DNA of 64,000 bases from Parvularcula sp039822105 (lineage in GTDB: Bacteria; Pseudomonadota; Alphaproteobacteria; Caulobacterales; Parvularculaceae), in contig JBCBMW010000015.1 in the NCBI GenBank assembly GCA_039822105.1, positions 17,344 to 81,343 of the forward strand, given 5' to 3'. Under the pieces are notes generated by a model. The model saw only the letters and a list, made by a program, of their open reading frames with translations, was not told the DNA's origin and made no database searches. This document shows, piece by piece, positions 1 to 8,471 of the stretch. Positions within the stretch are counted from its first letter, which is position 1; each line of letters begins with the position of its first letter. The position numbers were made by a program, and so were the translations under genes.

Positions 1-1464
1 ATCCAAGGTGATGAGCCCTCGCTCTCTGGCAGTTTGCGGTGGGATCGGTCCAACGGGCATATTCTCAATGCTAAGACGTCTTTCACTTGGCTCGATCTTG
101 CACGTGATCAAGTGTCGGAGAGCATGGCGGTCACGGCTCGCGGTTTGAGCGGTCTCAACGCCGGAGGGTTTGGACAAGACCAAATCGATGCTCGTTTTGA
201 CACGGATTATTCGTTTCCCTTTGCCCAAGGTACACTGAAGCTTATCAGCGTTGCTGCGCTTGAGCATTCCGATGCGATGACGAGGATCGCGATTGATGAT
301 CCTTCTGGTCTTCCCCTCGATCGCAGAGGGTTCGATGAAGAGAGCACGTCGACAGAAGCGATCGCAAGGTTCGAGCAAACGTGGTCTGGGAGTGAAGGCC
401 GGAGCTGGCAGTTGGCGGGAGAGGGCGCGTTCAACCAGCTGGAGCTGGAGACAAACCTGCTTTCGTTCAACACAGCAGATCCTGATATCGTGACGTCGAG
501 CTCGCGTTCAGAGACGACGATCGAAGAGCGTCGCGGCGAAGCCACCCTGGCGCATAGTCGCGGGCTGTCCTCCAAGAGTGATCTTCAGATATCACTGGGT
601 ACGGAGTACTCAACGATCGAGCAGGGTGCGGTGCAGCGGCACTTTGTTCGCCCCAAGGGTTTCGTGTCCTACACCACGCGCCCGAGGGACAACTGGACCC
701 TCTCGGCGCGGGCCGCCCGGGAGGTGGGGCAGATCAACTTTCGCGATTTCGCCGCCTCGGTGTCCTTGTTTGAAGAGGTGACGAGGGAGAACAACCCTGA
801 GCTCGTTCCTGAGCAAAGCTGGGTGTTGACGGGTCGCGCGGAGAGACGGTTTCGCGATGGCCATGTTGCATCGATGGAGGTTGAGCATGAGTTGATCTCG
901 GACCTTGTTGATCGCATTCCGCTGGGTGAAAGCGGCGATGCTATTGGCAATATTCCTGAGGCGAACCAAACGACGCTCGATACCGCGCTGACGTTGATTG
1001 GAAAGCCCTTTGGTCTCGATGGGGCGCAGCTCGATCTTCGGGGGATCTGGCGATGGTCGTCGCTCACCGATCCGATAGAGGGCTTTGATCGAGAGATCGG
1101 CGGGATAAGGACAAAAGATCTGTCCGCTGATTTTCGCCACGATATCGCTGGAACCAGCTGGTCTTACGGGTTCACCTTCCAGGATCTGGAGGTCGCGCCC
1201 AGTTACCAATCGACGCTCGTTCAGCTCCGCAACGTGCCTGCCGGTGGCCTGACGCCGGGGGACAACATCGCTTTCGTTGAGCATCGAGACCTTTTCGGGT
1301 TTCGCGCGCGCCTCACGGTTTCGGAGTTCCTTGGGCGGGTGAGCCGGTTTGAGAGGGTCATTCATGAGGGGCGGCGGGACATCACGCCCGTCGACCGGAT
1401 CGAGGACAGGCGCCGAACCCTAGGTGGTCCATTTTGGGGGCTCAGCGTGGGTCGGACGTTCTGA
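1..1464 (+). CDS. TonB-dependent outer membrane receptor, C-terminal part (5' truncated by window)
   Basis: The frame is open from base 1, so the gene starts outside the window; the TTG at 34 is only an internal codon. The visible 487 or so residues contain no plug domain. They show alternating polar/aromatic strands typical of a TonB-dependent receptor barrel and end in Gly-Arg-Thr-Phe, the C-terminal aromatic residue that marks substrates of the Bam machinery. The next gene on the same strand, about 110 bases downstream, encodes a complete receptor of the same general kind, so the two form a tandem receptor locus. Family knowledge: such proteins import siderophores, cobalamin or oligomers across the outer membrane using TonB energy. 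The substrate cannot be told from this sequence. I am fairly sure of the barrel family and have no basis for a finer call. Confidence 0.7.
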   Translation: MQGDEPSLSGSLRWDRSNGHILNAKTSFTWLDLARDQVSESMAVTARGLSGLNAGGFGQDQIDARFDTDYSFPFAQGTLKLISVAALEHSDAMTRIAIDDPSGLPLDRRGFDEESTSTEAIARFEQTWSGSEGRSWQLAGEGAFNQLELETNLLSFNTADPDIVTSSSRSETTIEERRGEATLAHSRGLSSKSDLQISLGTEYSTIEQGAVQRHFVRPKGFVSYTTRPRDNWTLSARAAREVGQINFRDFAASVSLFEEVTRENNPELVPEQSWVLTGRAERRFRDGHVASMEVEHELISDLVDRIPLGESGDAIGNIPEANQTTLDTALTLIGKPFGLDGAQLDLRGIWRWSSLTDPIEGFDREIGGIRTKDLSADFRHDIAGTSWSYGFTFQDLEVAPSYQSTLVQLRNVPAGGLTPGDNIAFVEHRDLFGFRARLTVSEFLGRVSRFERVIHEGRRDITPVDRIEDRRRTLGGPFWGLSVGRTF

Positions 1465-1574
1465 GCCTCACCAGCACCATGACTTTTCGTCTAGGCGCCA
1501 CGTTTTCTTGGGTTGAGCGTTGTCCGCGGTGATGCTCCTGCTAACTGGGTGAAGGGCCTTTGGTGGGACGAGCG

Positions 1575-3932
1575 ATGAGACGACAGCGTCGGCAGTGGGG
1601 ATGGGAGTTGCCAGTCGCTCTGTCACTCGGCGCTGTGGCCGTCGCACCGCCTGTTCATGCTCAAACCCAAGACGACGAACCTGTCGACATTATCACTGTT
1701 CAGGGGCGAAACATCCGGGGACAGACGTTTGGCAATGTCGAGCCTGAACTGACCCTCACCGAAGCGGATATCGCAGCCTACGGCGCCAGCTCGATTGGTG
1801 AACTCCTCAGCATTCTCGAGGCGGAGACATCAAGCGGTCGGGGCCGCGGGGCCGAGCGGCCTGTGGTCCTCTTGAACGGCCGCCGGGTGGCCGGCTTCCG
1901 AGAGATCGGTCGGTACCCGGCCGAATCTGTCGCACGGGTGGAAATCCTGCCCGAGGAGGTGTCGCTCCAGTACGGGTTTGCGGCCAATCAGCGGGTGATC
2001 AACTTCATCCTGAAGGACGACACGACCGTCACGGCGCTGGAGGCGGAAACAGGGGCCCCGACGCGCGGAGGTTCGACATTTACAGAGGGTTCGGTGCAGC
2101 GCCTTGCGGTCAGTGGCGACACGCGCCGGAGCATCGATGGCGAGTTCCGGGACGATCCCGCGATCTTTGAAAGCGAGCGGGCCCTCAGCGCGGCTGACAG
2201 CGACGCGCGGACGTTGACCCCGGACTCCCAGTCGTGGTCGGCCGGCTTCACTTACGGTCGCGGCATCTTGAATGATGCCGTCGCCACACTGAGCGGTTCA
2301 TATGAAGCGGGGGAGGATGTGGCCTCCCAGGGGCGCACTGATGAGTTGGGGCAACCGCGCGTTCTTGGTCAGACCACGGATACGGGCGATGCCTATCTCG
2401 GGCTGTCGGTGGCAAGCGCGTTGGCACCGCGGACATGGACAGCAACCGCGAGCTTCAACCGGGTCGAAGAGGACGTCGCAACCGATGCTGTCACCGGAAC
2501 GGGTGACGACGTTGCGATCATCCGTGAACAGGATGAAACCGTCCGGATCAATGCCGACTTCGATGCTGTGATCAACGATCGCTCGATCACCATGGGGTCC
2601 GGCAAACTCGCCGCCAGCCTGCAGGCGGGAGCGGCGTGGCAGCAGCTTGAGAGCACCGATCAAACCGGCAACGAGATCACCGAGTTCGACGTCTCGCGGA
2701 CCACGCTCTCCACCCGTGCCAATGCCGATGTGCCGCTTCCTTTGCCCAGGCGCATGCCCGGCGAGCTCTCCTACAATGCCAATGTTCAGCTCGAGGATCT
2801 CTCTGACGTGGGGACCCTTGTGACCTGGGGGACCGGTGTCACTTGGAATTGGAAGCCGTTTATCAGGCTGATCGCATCGTATACGTCCGAAGAGGGGGCG
2901 CCGAGCCTTGCCGACCTGCAGGCGCCCTTGATCGCGACCCCGAACGTGCGGGTCTTCGACGCGGCCTCGGGCGCCGATGTGTTTGCGACGGTGATCGATG
3001 GCGGCAATGATGCGCTGACGTCTGATCAGCGAGATGTTTTCAAGCTTGGTCTACAGGTTGAGCCCTGGGATGAGCGCGAGATTCGCCTGAACATCGATTA
3101 CACCTCGTCCTCTATTGACGACGAGACGCGGACATTTTCTCTTTTGACGGAGGAGTTCGAACAAGCCTTCCCTGATCGCGTGGTTCGGTCATCTAATGGT
3201 GATCTCGAGATCTTCGATCAGCGTCCGGTGCAAGTTGAGGAGACCAATCGGGACGAACTTCGGACGGCGCTCAACTGGTCGTGGCGTATCCAGACCAACC
3301 GCGGGCCCCCGGGGGGACGTCCACCACCGGCGCTGCAAGGCGGACCAGACGCGGGCCGGCCGTCGGGGCCGCCGCCCTCTGCCTCTGGTGCGCAAGGTGG
3401 TCCGCCGCGGTCAGGGCCACCGGCGCGATCGGCGGCACAGCGGCGGCGCGGCGGCAGGCCCTCCCGTGCCCGTGTCGTCCTGATCCACACCTGGACCTTG
3501 CAGGATGAGGTCATCGCGCCAGGCGGCGTGACTTTTGATTTCCTCGACGGCAGCGGCTCCTCACGAACCGGCGGTACGCCTGAGCATCAGGTCGAGGGCC
3601 GGTTCAACCGTTGGCGCCAGGGCGTCGGCCTCTTTTCATCGGTCAGTTGGCAGAGCGGTACAGAGGTCGAGAGCACCAGCGGTCTTCTGACCTATTCTGA
3701 TCTCGTCTCCGCCGATCTCGCGCTCTCCTACGAGTTCAACTATCTTTCTGATCGGTGGATCAATCGGATGCCGTTCTTGAAAGAAGGGCGCGTCCGCTTC
3801 CGCGTCGACAACGTTTTCGATGAGCGGCTCGACGTGCGTGACGCGAACGGCGATGTCCCCACCGCCCTTAGCCCCGACGTGCTCGACCCCCAAGGCCGTA
3901 GCCTGAGCATCGAGTTTAGAAAGAGGTTCTGA
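1575..3932 (+). CDS. TonB-dependent receptor with plug domain and a Gly/Pro/Arg-rich insert
   Basis: I chose ATG 1575: a GGTGGGA stretch lies about 7 bases upstream and the protein then begins with a clear signal peptide (basic start, hydrophobic core, cleavage near VHAQ). In-frame TTG 1560 and GTG 1563 are possible but poorer. Residues of about 25-150 form a plug domain: a TonB-box-like segment, then a conserved block around PVVLLNGRRV and a VARVEILP motif. The remainder is barrel and ends in RKRF with terminal Phe. Between about 3296 and 3475 the protein carries a low-complexity stretch rich in Gly, Pro and Arg that interrupts the barrel, probably as a surface loop. It follows another receptor-like gene on the same strand. 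The ligand is unknown. Confidence 0.85.
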   Translation: MRRQRRQWGWELPVALSLGAVAVAPPVHAQTQDDEPVDIITVQGRNIRGQTFGNVEPELTLTEADIAAYGASSIGELLSILEAETSSGRGRGAERPVVLLNGRRVAGFREIGRYPAESVARVEILPEEVSLQYGFAANQRVINFILKDDTTVTALEAETGAPTRGGSTFTEGSVQRLAVSGDTRRSIDGEFRDDPAIFESERALSAADSDARTLTPDSQSWSAGFTYGRGILNDAVATLSGSYEAGEDVASQGRTDELGQPRVLGQTTDTGDAYLGLSVASALAPRTWTATASFNRVEEDVATDAVTGTGDDVAIIREQDETVRINADFDAVINDRSITMGSGKLAASLQAGAAWQQLESTDQTGNEITEFDVSRTTLSTRANADVPLPLPRRMPGELSYNANVQLEDLSDVGTLVTWGTGVTWNWKPFIRLIASYTSEEGAPSLADLQAPLIATPNVRVFDAASGADVFATVIDGGNDALTSDQRDVFKLGLQVEPWDEREIRLNIDYTSSSIDDETRTFSLLTEEFEQAFPDRVVRSSNGDLEIFDQRPVQVEETNRDELRTALNWSWRIQTNRGPPGGRPPPALQGGPDAGRPSGPPPSASGAQGGPPRSGPPARSAAQRRRGGRPSRARVVLIHTWTLQDEVIAPGGVTFDFLDGSGSSRTGGTPEHQVEGRFNRWRQGVGLFSSVSWQSGTEVESTSGLLTYSDLVSADLALSYEFNYLSDRWINRMPFLKEGRVRFRVDNVFDERLDVRDANGDVPTALSPDVLDPQGRSLSIEFRKRF

Positions 3933-3994
3933 CGAGCTCCCTAAGCGTCTACATCCGCTGGGTGACAGGCTTAGCACCCGATCATGAGGCTATC

Positions 3995-4207
3995 ATGCTG
4001 ACCTTTGAACTATCAGATAGTGCAGACGAGCTACATATCCATTTGGACGAGGACGGCTTGCGAAAACTGGTCGAAGCGATTGGGCGCCTTGCGCCTGGTG
4101 ACCATGAACAGTTTATGACGCCCCGCTGGGGTGGCACCGAACTCACCGAGCAGACGCAGTCAGATACAACGACGTTGTTGAACAAAGTTACCATGCATCA
4201 TTGGTAG
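3995..4207 (+). CDS. Imm32-like immunity protein (putative)
   Basis: A 70-residue acidic protein. I chose ATG 3995 because a GAGG lies about 6 bases upstream and the protein then begins MLTFEL; an in-frame GTG at 3962 would add 11 unlikely residues. The features match my memory of the Imm32 family: an N-terminal strand, an LxIHLDEDGL segment, then a conserved block near residues 42-54 (FMTPRWGGTELTE) and a C-terminal strand ending in Trp. Imm32 proteins are predicted immunity proteins of polymorphic toxin systems. No toxin gene is adjacent: the upstream genes are receptors and the next gene is another small putative immunity protein. The call rests on motif recall, not on a search. Confidence 0.6.
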   Translation: MLTFELSDSADELHIHLDEDGLRKLVEAIGRLAPGDHEQFMTPRWGGTELTEQTQSDTTTLLNKVTMHHW

Positions 4208-4270
4208 GGCCACTTGCGCATTGGTCTAGCTGCAACTCCGGCCACTTGTCCTAGTGTTTTACGCAAACTT

Positions 4271-4287
4271 AGCCAGCATGGCTGGCT
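4271..4287. repeat. Perfect 7-bp inverted repeat with 3-nt loop
   Basis: The arms AGCCAGC and GCTGGCT flank ATG. It lies 63 bases after the Imm32-like stop codon and could be a weak terminator or operator. There is no T-run after it, so a function is not established. Confidence 0.35.
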
Positions 4288-4290
4288 TCA

Positions 4291-4405
4291 GAATCGCCGG
4301 TCGGTGCGAGTAGACGATTCGAGATTCGTTTTGAAGCCGTAACGAGAAATGAATCCTAGAAGAGATTAAGGGGATGGCCGACGCGACCAGGCTCCCACCA
4401 GATTC
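4291..4405. promoter_or_regulatory. Cluster of five GANTC sites (candidate CcrM methylation cluster)
   Basis: The gene-free stretch 4208-4540 (333 bases) contains GANTC at 4291, 4316, 4323, 4351 and 4401, five sites in 115 bases against about one per 256 by chance. In the Caulobacter-type cell cycle, CcrM methylates GANTC and GcrA reads it; gcrA is present in this window. Whether the cluster controls the downstream small gene is inference. Apart from this cluster, the short hairpin at 4271 and one copy of a 12-bp repeat, I see nothing else in the stretch. Confidence 0.4.
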
Positions 4406-4459
4406 GAGACCGGGCCAATTACGGCGCTGCTGCTATGTTGTGATGTAACCCTTCTCGCC

Positions 4460-4872
4460 CTAATGGTTTCGTAGCGATGACTTCGTTCGTTTGTCATTCA
4501 AGTGTGCCGGCCTGTGGTATTCCGACGAGAGACTTGCCAAATGGCGATTACTAAAGGAAATAACGTGACCCCAGATATCTTCATTGAGTTTTGCGGCGCG
4601 TTGCATCAAGATACTTTCGTTATCTATTCGAATTTTGATTTGCTTGTCAGAGATTTTTTGCATGGCCGTAGTGTCGAGGATCTTCAGGTGTTATCCAGTT
4701 TTTCCGAAAATATTTTGAACTCAAATTTAGGTGTTGGAGAACTAGAGGAATATTTTGTTTCTTGTGGTTCACAACTGCTAATGGGTGGGCGTTATTTCGA
4801 TTTGCTGGAATTGTTAAAGGGCATGAGCGCCAATATGATTATGCAGTCGAACTAGCCGGTCTAATGGTTTCG
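4460..4872. repeat. 12-bp direct repeats flanking the CdiI-like gene
   Basis: The sequence CTAATGGTTTCG occurs exactly at 4460-4471 and again at 4861-4872. The copies bracket the small CdiI-like gene at 4541-4855, with the second copy starting five bases after its stop. The enclosed DNA is visibly richer in A/T than the surroundings. The arrangement suggests a cassette inserted with duplication of, or recombination between, short repeats, but no recombinase gene is nearby and a chance repeat is possible. Confidence 0.4.
4541..4855 (+). CDS. CdiI-like contact-dependent inhibition immunity protein (putative)
   Basis: A 104-residue protein from ATG 4541; an upstream in-frame start at 4502 or a downstream GTG at 4565 cannot be excluded. 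The sequence has the layout I associate with the CdiI-type 'contact-dependent growth inhibition system immunity protein' family: an aromatic stretch with HQD near the N terminus, a DFL segment, then a helix with GELEEYFVSCG followed by a GxxYxxLLxLLKG end. Base composition is much more A/T-rich than the genome around it, and a 12-bp direct repeat brackets it. No cdiA or cdiB gene is present, so it would be an orphan immunity gene. The family call is by pattern only; a lineage-specific hypothetical is the alternative. Confidence 0.5.
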   Translation: MAITKGNNVTPDIFIEFCGALHQDTFVIYSNFDLLVRDFLHGRSVEDLQVLSSFSENILNSNLGVGELEEYFVSCGSQLLMGGRYFDLLELLKGMSANMIMQSN

Positions 4873-4880
4873 CGTGCCGT

Positions 4881-4913
4881 GGCCAGGGGCCGAACAAAGC
4901 GAGCCCCCCGGCC
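4881..4913. terminator. GC-rich imperfect stem-loop between convergent genes
   Basis: GGCCAGGGGC at 4881-4890 can pair with GCCCCCCGGCC at 4903-4913 with one mismatch and one bulge around a 12-base loop. It lies between the ends of the CdiI-like gene (plus) and the nitronate monooxygenase gene (minus), so it may terminate either transcript. It is followed by GTTTG, not a full U-tract. Confidence 0.4.
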
Positions 4914-4924
4914 GTTTGAATGCA

Positions 4925-5905
4925 TCAACCCGCCTTCGAAAAGCCCGACAACCGCTCATGGATAATGGCTTCCGCTTCGCCCATGATGCGGTCGATGAGT
5001 TCTTGGCAGGTTGGGATGTCGTTGATCAGGCCTGCAACCATGCCGCAGGACCAGGCGCCGGCGTCCATGTCGCCCTCAGACATGATGCGCGGATAGACGC
5101 CTGCGACCTCTTCGATGATGTCCTCGAACTTAAGGTCCGCACCCAGCGCTCTTTCTTTCTCAAGCAGGCGCTCCACGGCGGCGTTGGTCATCACCCGTTC
5201 TGTGTTCCGTAGGGGACGCATCACAAGGCGTGTGTCCAGCTCTGATGCAGCAACGATAGCGTCTTTGACGTTCTGGTGCACGGGGGCTTCTTTCGTCGCG
5301 ATGAAGCGGGTGCCCATGTTCATCCCGTCCGCACCCATCGCAAGAGACGCGACCAGCGACCGGCCATCAGCCTGACCACCGGAGGAGACAAACGGGATCT
5401 CCAGCTCATCCGCCGCGCGGGGCAGGAGGATCATGTTCGGCACATCATCCTCACCCGGATGGCCGCCGCACTCAAAACCATCCACACTGACTGCATCACA
5501 GCCGATGTCTTGGGCTTTCAACGCGTGACGCACCGAGGTGCATTTGTGGATCACTTTGATCCCGGCGTCTTTGAGATAGGGGAGAACCTGAACCGGGTTG
5601 TTACCGGCGGTTTCGACGACCTTCACACCGCCATTGATGATCGTCTGGATGATCGCCGGATAGTCCGGCGCGTTCACCGTCGGCAGGAACGTGACATTCA
5701 CCGCGATGGGATTGCTGGTCATGTCCTTACACCGAGCAATCTCGTTGGCGAGGTCTTCCGGTGTCTTCTGCGTCAGGGCCGTGATGGTGCCGAGGCCCCC
5801 GGCATTGGAGACGGCCGCTGCCATTTCCGCGAAACCGACCCAGTGCATACCCCCTTGGATGATCGGGTGCTTGATGCCGAACATCTCTGTAATTTTCGTT
5901 TTCAT
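4925..5905 (-). CDS. Nitronate monooxygenase family protein (2-nitropropane dioxygenase-like, FMN)
   Basis: 326 residues from ATG 5905, which has an AGGAG about 7 bases upstream on the minus strand. The protein is an FMN-dependent TIM barrel. The N terminus has HPIIQGGM; the middle has CDAVSVDGFECGGHPG, where the His is the usual catalytic base of nitronate monooxygenases, followed by FVSSGGQADG and GADGMNMGTRF, which bind the FMN phosphate. Family members oxidise alkyl nitronates, but close homologues include FabK-type enoyl reductases, so the physiological substrate is open. The gene is divergent from the serine dehydratase gene across a 114-base spacer. Confidence 0.85.
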   Translation of the reverse strand: MKTKITEMFGIKHPIIQGGMHWVGFAEMAAAVSNAGGLGTITALTQKTPEDLANEIARCKDMTSNPIAVNVTFLPTVNAPDYPAIIQTIINGGVKVVETAGNNPVQVLPYLKDAGIKVIHKCTSVRHALKAQDIGCDAVSVDGFECGGHPGEDDVPNMILLPRAADELEIPFVSSGGQADGRSLVASLAMGADGMNMGTRFIATKEAPVHQNVKDAIVAASELDTRLVMRPLRNTERVMTNAAVERLLEKERALGADLKFEDIIEEVAGVYPRIMSEGDMDAGAWSCGMVAGLINDIPTCQELIDRIMGEAEAIIHERLSGFSKAG

Positions 5906-6019
5906 GCCGTGGTTCTCCTGAACGTTTTGCCTCCTTCTTGCGGCAGCAGCTTCGGCATTCCAAGTGCCACTGTCATGGGCAGGCTTGCCGTGCCTTTCGG
6001 GTTTCGGCATCGAGGGGGC

Positions 6020-7393
6020 ATGCTCTCTGTCCTTGATCTCTTTCGCGTGGGTCTGGGTCCCTCAAGCTCCCATACCGTGGGGCCGATGCGCATTGCTCGG
6101 CGCTTTCTTCTTGATATCCCTTCTGCTGAGCGAGCGCGCATTGCCCAGGTTTTTGTGGAGCTGCAGGGCTCGCTTGCGTTGACCGGTGAGGGGCACGGGA
6201 CCCTGACGGCGATGGCGCTGGGCCTGATGGGGCACGATCCAGAGACCTATGACCCGGCGGCGGGGGAGGCGGGCCTGGCGCGCATCGCTGCTGAGGGCGT
6301 GCTTTCGCTTCTTGGTGAGCGGGATGTGCCCTTCACCATGGACCGGCACATTCGCCTGGCGGGCGAGGTGATCCCGGACTTGCACCCCAACGGCATGACC
6401 CTGCGCGCCCTAGGTTCTGACGGCGAACCGGTTGCTGAGGGGACCTATTACTCGACGGGCGGCGGGTTCATCGCGTCGGAGGCGCAGCTCAAACGTCCCG
6501 CAGAGAACGATATCGTGCGTACGGGCACGAAAGTTCCTTATCCGTTCGGATCGGGGGCTGAGCTTCTGGCGATTTGTGAGCGTGAGAGCCTCTCGATCTC
6601 TGACGTGATGTGGGCGAACGAAGACAGCTTCCGCGGGCGAGACGAAACAGCGGCCAAGCTCGACCATATCATCGAAGTGATGTTCGACTGCATCGACCGT
6701 GGGCTGAGGACAGAGGGCGAGCTTCCCGGGGGCCTCCAGGTGCAGCGTCGCGCGCCGAGCCTTCACGCGAAAGTCACGGGTACGCCGCTCGCCAATGAGC
6801 CGGAGCGCCTGTTCGACATTTTGAACCTCTACGCCATGGCTGTGAACGAAGAGAACGCGGCTGGCGGCAAAGTCGTCACGGCACCGACCAATGGTGCGGC
6901 CGGCATCATCCCCGCGGTCCTCAGAAAGTACTGCGCGATGGATGAGGCGACGGCTGACATGCGGCGGGCTTTTCTTCTCACGGCGGGCGGCATCGGCCTT
7001 CTTTATAAGCAGCGGGCTTCGATCTCTGGCGCGGAGATGGGCTGTCAGGGCGAGGTGGGGGTTGCCTGTTCGATGGCGGCGGGCGGTCTTGCCGCTGTTT
7101 GGGGCGGAACGCCCGAGCAATGCGCATCAGCCGCTGAGATCGGTATGGAGCACAATCTGGGCCTCACCTGCGACCCCGTGGGCGGTCTTGTGCAGATCCC
7201 GTGCATCGAAAGGAACGCGATCGGAGCGGTCAAAGCCGTGAACGCAGCTCGGCTTGCCCTCCATTCCGTCAGTCAACCGAAGGTCAGCCTCGATCAGGTG
7301 ATCGAGACAATGCGGCAAACCGGCCTCGACATGTCGAACAAGTACAAAGAGACCAGCCAAGGCGGTCTGGCCGTCAATGTCATCGAGTGTTAG
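6020..7393 (+). CDS. sdaA: L-serine ammonia-lyase (L-serine dehydratase), iron-sulfur type, single chain
   Basis: Converts L-serine to pyruvate and ammonia. The ATG at 6020 follows GAGGGGG and gives MLSVLDLFRVG, the standard N terminus, and a 457-residue protein of normal length for the fused alpha-beta enzyme. The open frame continues upstream into the antisense of the neighbouring gene, but that is not coding. Residues 13-22 show GPSSSHTVGP (beta-domain signature). The C-terminal half has the conserved cysteines for the [4Fe-4S] cluster, in CQGEVGVACSM and in TCDPVGGLVQIPC. It is divergent from the nitronate monooxygenase gene and convergent with the alpha/beta hydrolase gene. The call is secure. 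Confidence 0.95.
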   Translation: MLSVLDLFRVGLGPSSSHTVGPMRIARRFLLDIPSAERARIAQVFVELQGSLALTGEGHGTLTAMALGLMGHDPETYDPAAGEAGLARIAAEGVLSLLGERDVPFTMDRHIRLAGEVIPDLHPNGMTLRALGSDGEPVAEGTYYSTGGGFIASEAQLKRPAENDIVRTGTKVPYPFGSGAELLAICERESLSISDVMWANEDSFRGRDETAAKLDHIIEVMFDCIDRGLRTEGELPGGLQVQRRAPSLHAKVTGTPLANEPERLFDILNLYAMAVNEENAAGGKVVTAPTNGAAGIIPAVLRKYCAMDEATADMRRAFLLTAGGIGLLYKQRASISGAEMGCQGEVGVACSMAAGGLAAVWGGTPEQCASAAEIGMEHNLGLTCDPVGGLVQIPCIERNAIGAVKAVNAARLALHSVSQPKVSLDQVIETMRQTGLDMSNKYKETSQGGLAVNVIEC

Positions 7394-7414
7394 CCGAAAG
7401 AACCGCTGAGCGGG

Positions 7415-8230
7415 TCATTCCTCATCGAGAAGAAACGCCAAGATGACGCTTCCCACGAGATCTGGTCTTTCGAGCAGCGCGTAGTGCGTGGCGCCTGGAA
7501 CGACGAAGAACTGCGCATTCGGAAGACCTTCATAAAGGTCCAAGGCGTGCTCGAGAGCGGTGTCGTTGTGATCGCCGTTGATGACGAGGGTTTCGCACGC
7601 AACGCCGCCCAGGTCTGGCGGCTCGAATGTGGGGCTGGTGGTCCACATAAGCGCCATTTCCGCCAGCAGGTCGCCAAAACCCGACAGGTCGTCATGACCC
7701 GTCATATAGTGCTCGATGAAGTTGCCGGGGTACTGCGCCGGATCAGTGTTCCCATCCCAGCGGTAGTTGGCGATATGCTCCCGCATCCCTTCAGGATACG
7801 AATTGTAATGGAATGTCGCGCCGAGGAGGACGAGCCGGTCAATCAGAGCTGGCTGACTGATGGCTGTGGTGAGGGCCGTGATCCCGCCATCGCTGAGGCC
7901 AACAACGGAAATATCTGTGTGCCCCAAATGCTGAGCGAGGGCGATGAGGTCGGAGGACATGAGCTCATAACTGATCTGATCGGCTGACGGACCGCTGCGG
8001 CCCTGTTCGCGGCTGTCGAGGGCGACCACGGTGAAGTGTTCGGCGAGCATCGGGATTTGCAACGCGAACGCGTCACGCGACTCCATCCCGCCGTGGAGGA
8101 GGTAGAGTGGGGGGCCATCGCCATGGACCTCATAGTCGAGCTCCACGCCGTTGATCTCGGTCCGCTCGGCCAGGGCCGGGGACAACCAAAGAGGCAGCAG
8201 GGCAAAGAAGGTCAGGCTGATCTTGAGCAT
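7415..8230 (-). CDS. Secreted alpha/beta hydrolase
   Basis: 271 residues with a Sec signal peptide (MLKISLTFFALLPLWLSPALA). The alpha/beta-hydrolase signs are an oxyanion HGGM at about residue 46, the nucleophile elbow GLSDGG at about 113 and the catalytic His in GATHYALLERP near the C terminus. The acid is probably the Asp in VINGDHNDT. The substrate is not predictable; proline iminopeptidase-like esterases and peptidases share this layout. It stands alone on the minus strand between sdaA and a small HTH gene. Export to the periplasm is inferred from the signal peptide. Confidence 0.8.
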   Translation of the reverse strand: MLKISLTFFALLPLWLSPALAERTEINGVELDYEVHGDGPPLYLLHGGMESRDAFALQIPMLAEHFTVVALDSREQGRSGPSADQISYELMSSDLIALAQHLGHTDISVVGLSDGGITALTTAISQPALIDRLVLLGATFHYNSYPEGMREHIANYRWDGNTDPAQYPGNFIEHYMTGHDDLSGFGDLLAEMALMWTTSPTFEPPDLGGVACETLVINGDHNDTALEHALDLYEGLPNAQFFVVPGATHYALLERPDLVGSVILAFLLDEE

Positions 8231-8471
8231 GAGGCCCCGTAGCCTGCCACAATTGCCCTGGCCACCGTGACCAGGCGGCTCGTCAAAGTGACTCGGCCGT
8301 CAACCTTATCGCGCGTTAAGTCTATTCATCGGTCTAAGGAATAAAATTTTCCTGTTCCTTGCGGAGGCAGGGTTAAGCTTCGACTTTGATCGATTGTGTG
8401 AAGACCCAGGCAAGGTCCCCTCGTTAGGCCGAGAGGACCAGTCATCCTTCGTGGGAAAAGGGATTGAGAGC

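Noticed and set aside
4460..4663. 67-codon minus-strand frame opposite the CdiI-like gene
   Set aside because: Shadow of the opposite strand; no ribosome site and the plus-strand protein has a recognisable pattern.
5276..6019. In-frame open sequence upstream of sdaA (about 248 codons)
   Set aside because: It is antisense to the nitronate monooxygenase gene and shows no family pattern; ATG 6020 with GAGGGGG gives the standard SdaA N terminus.
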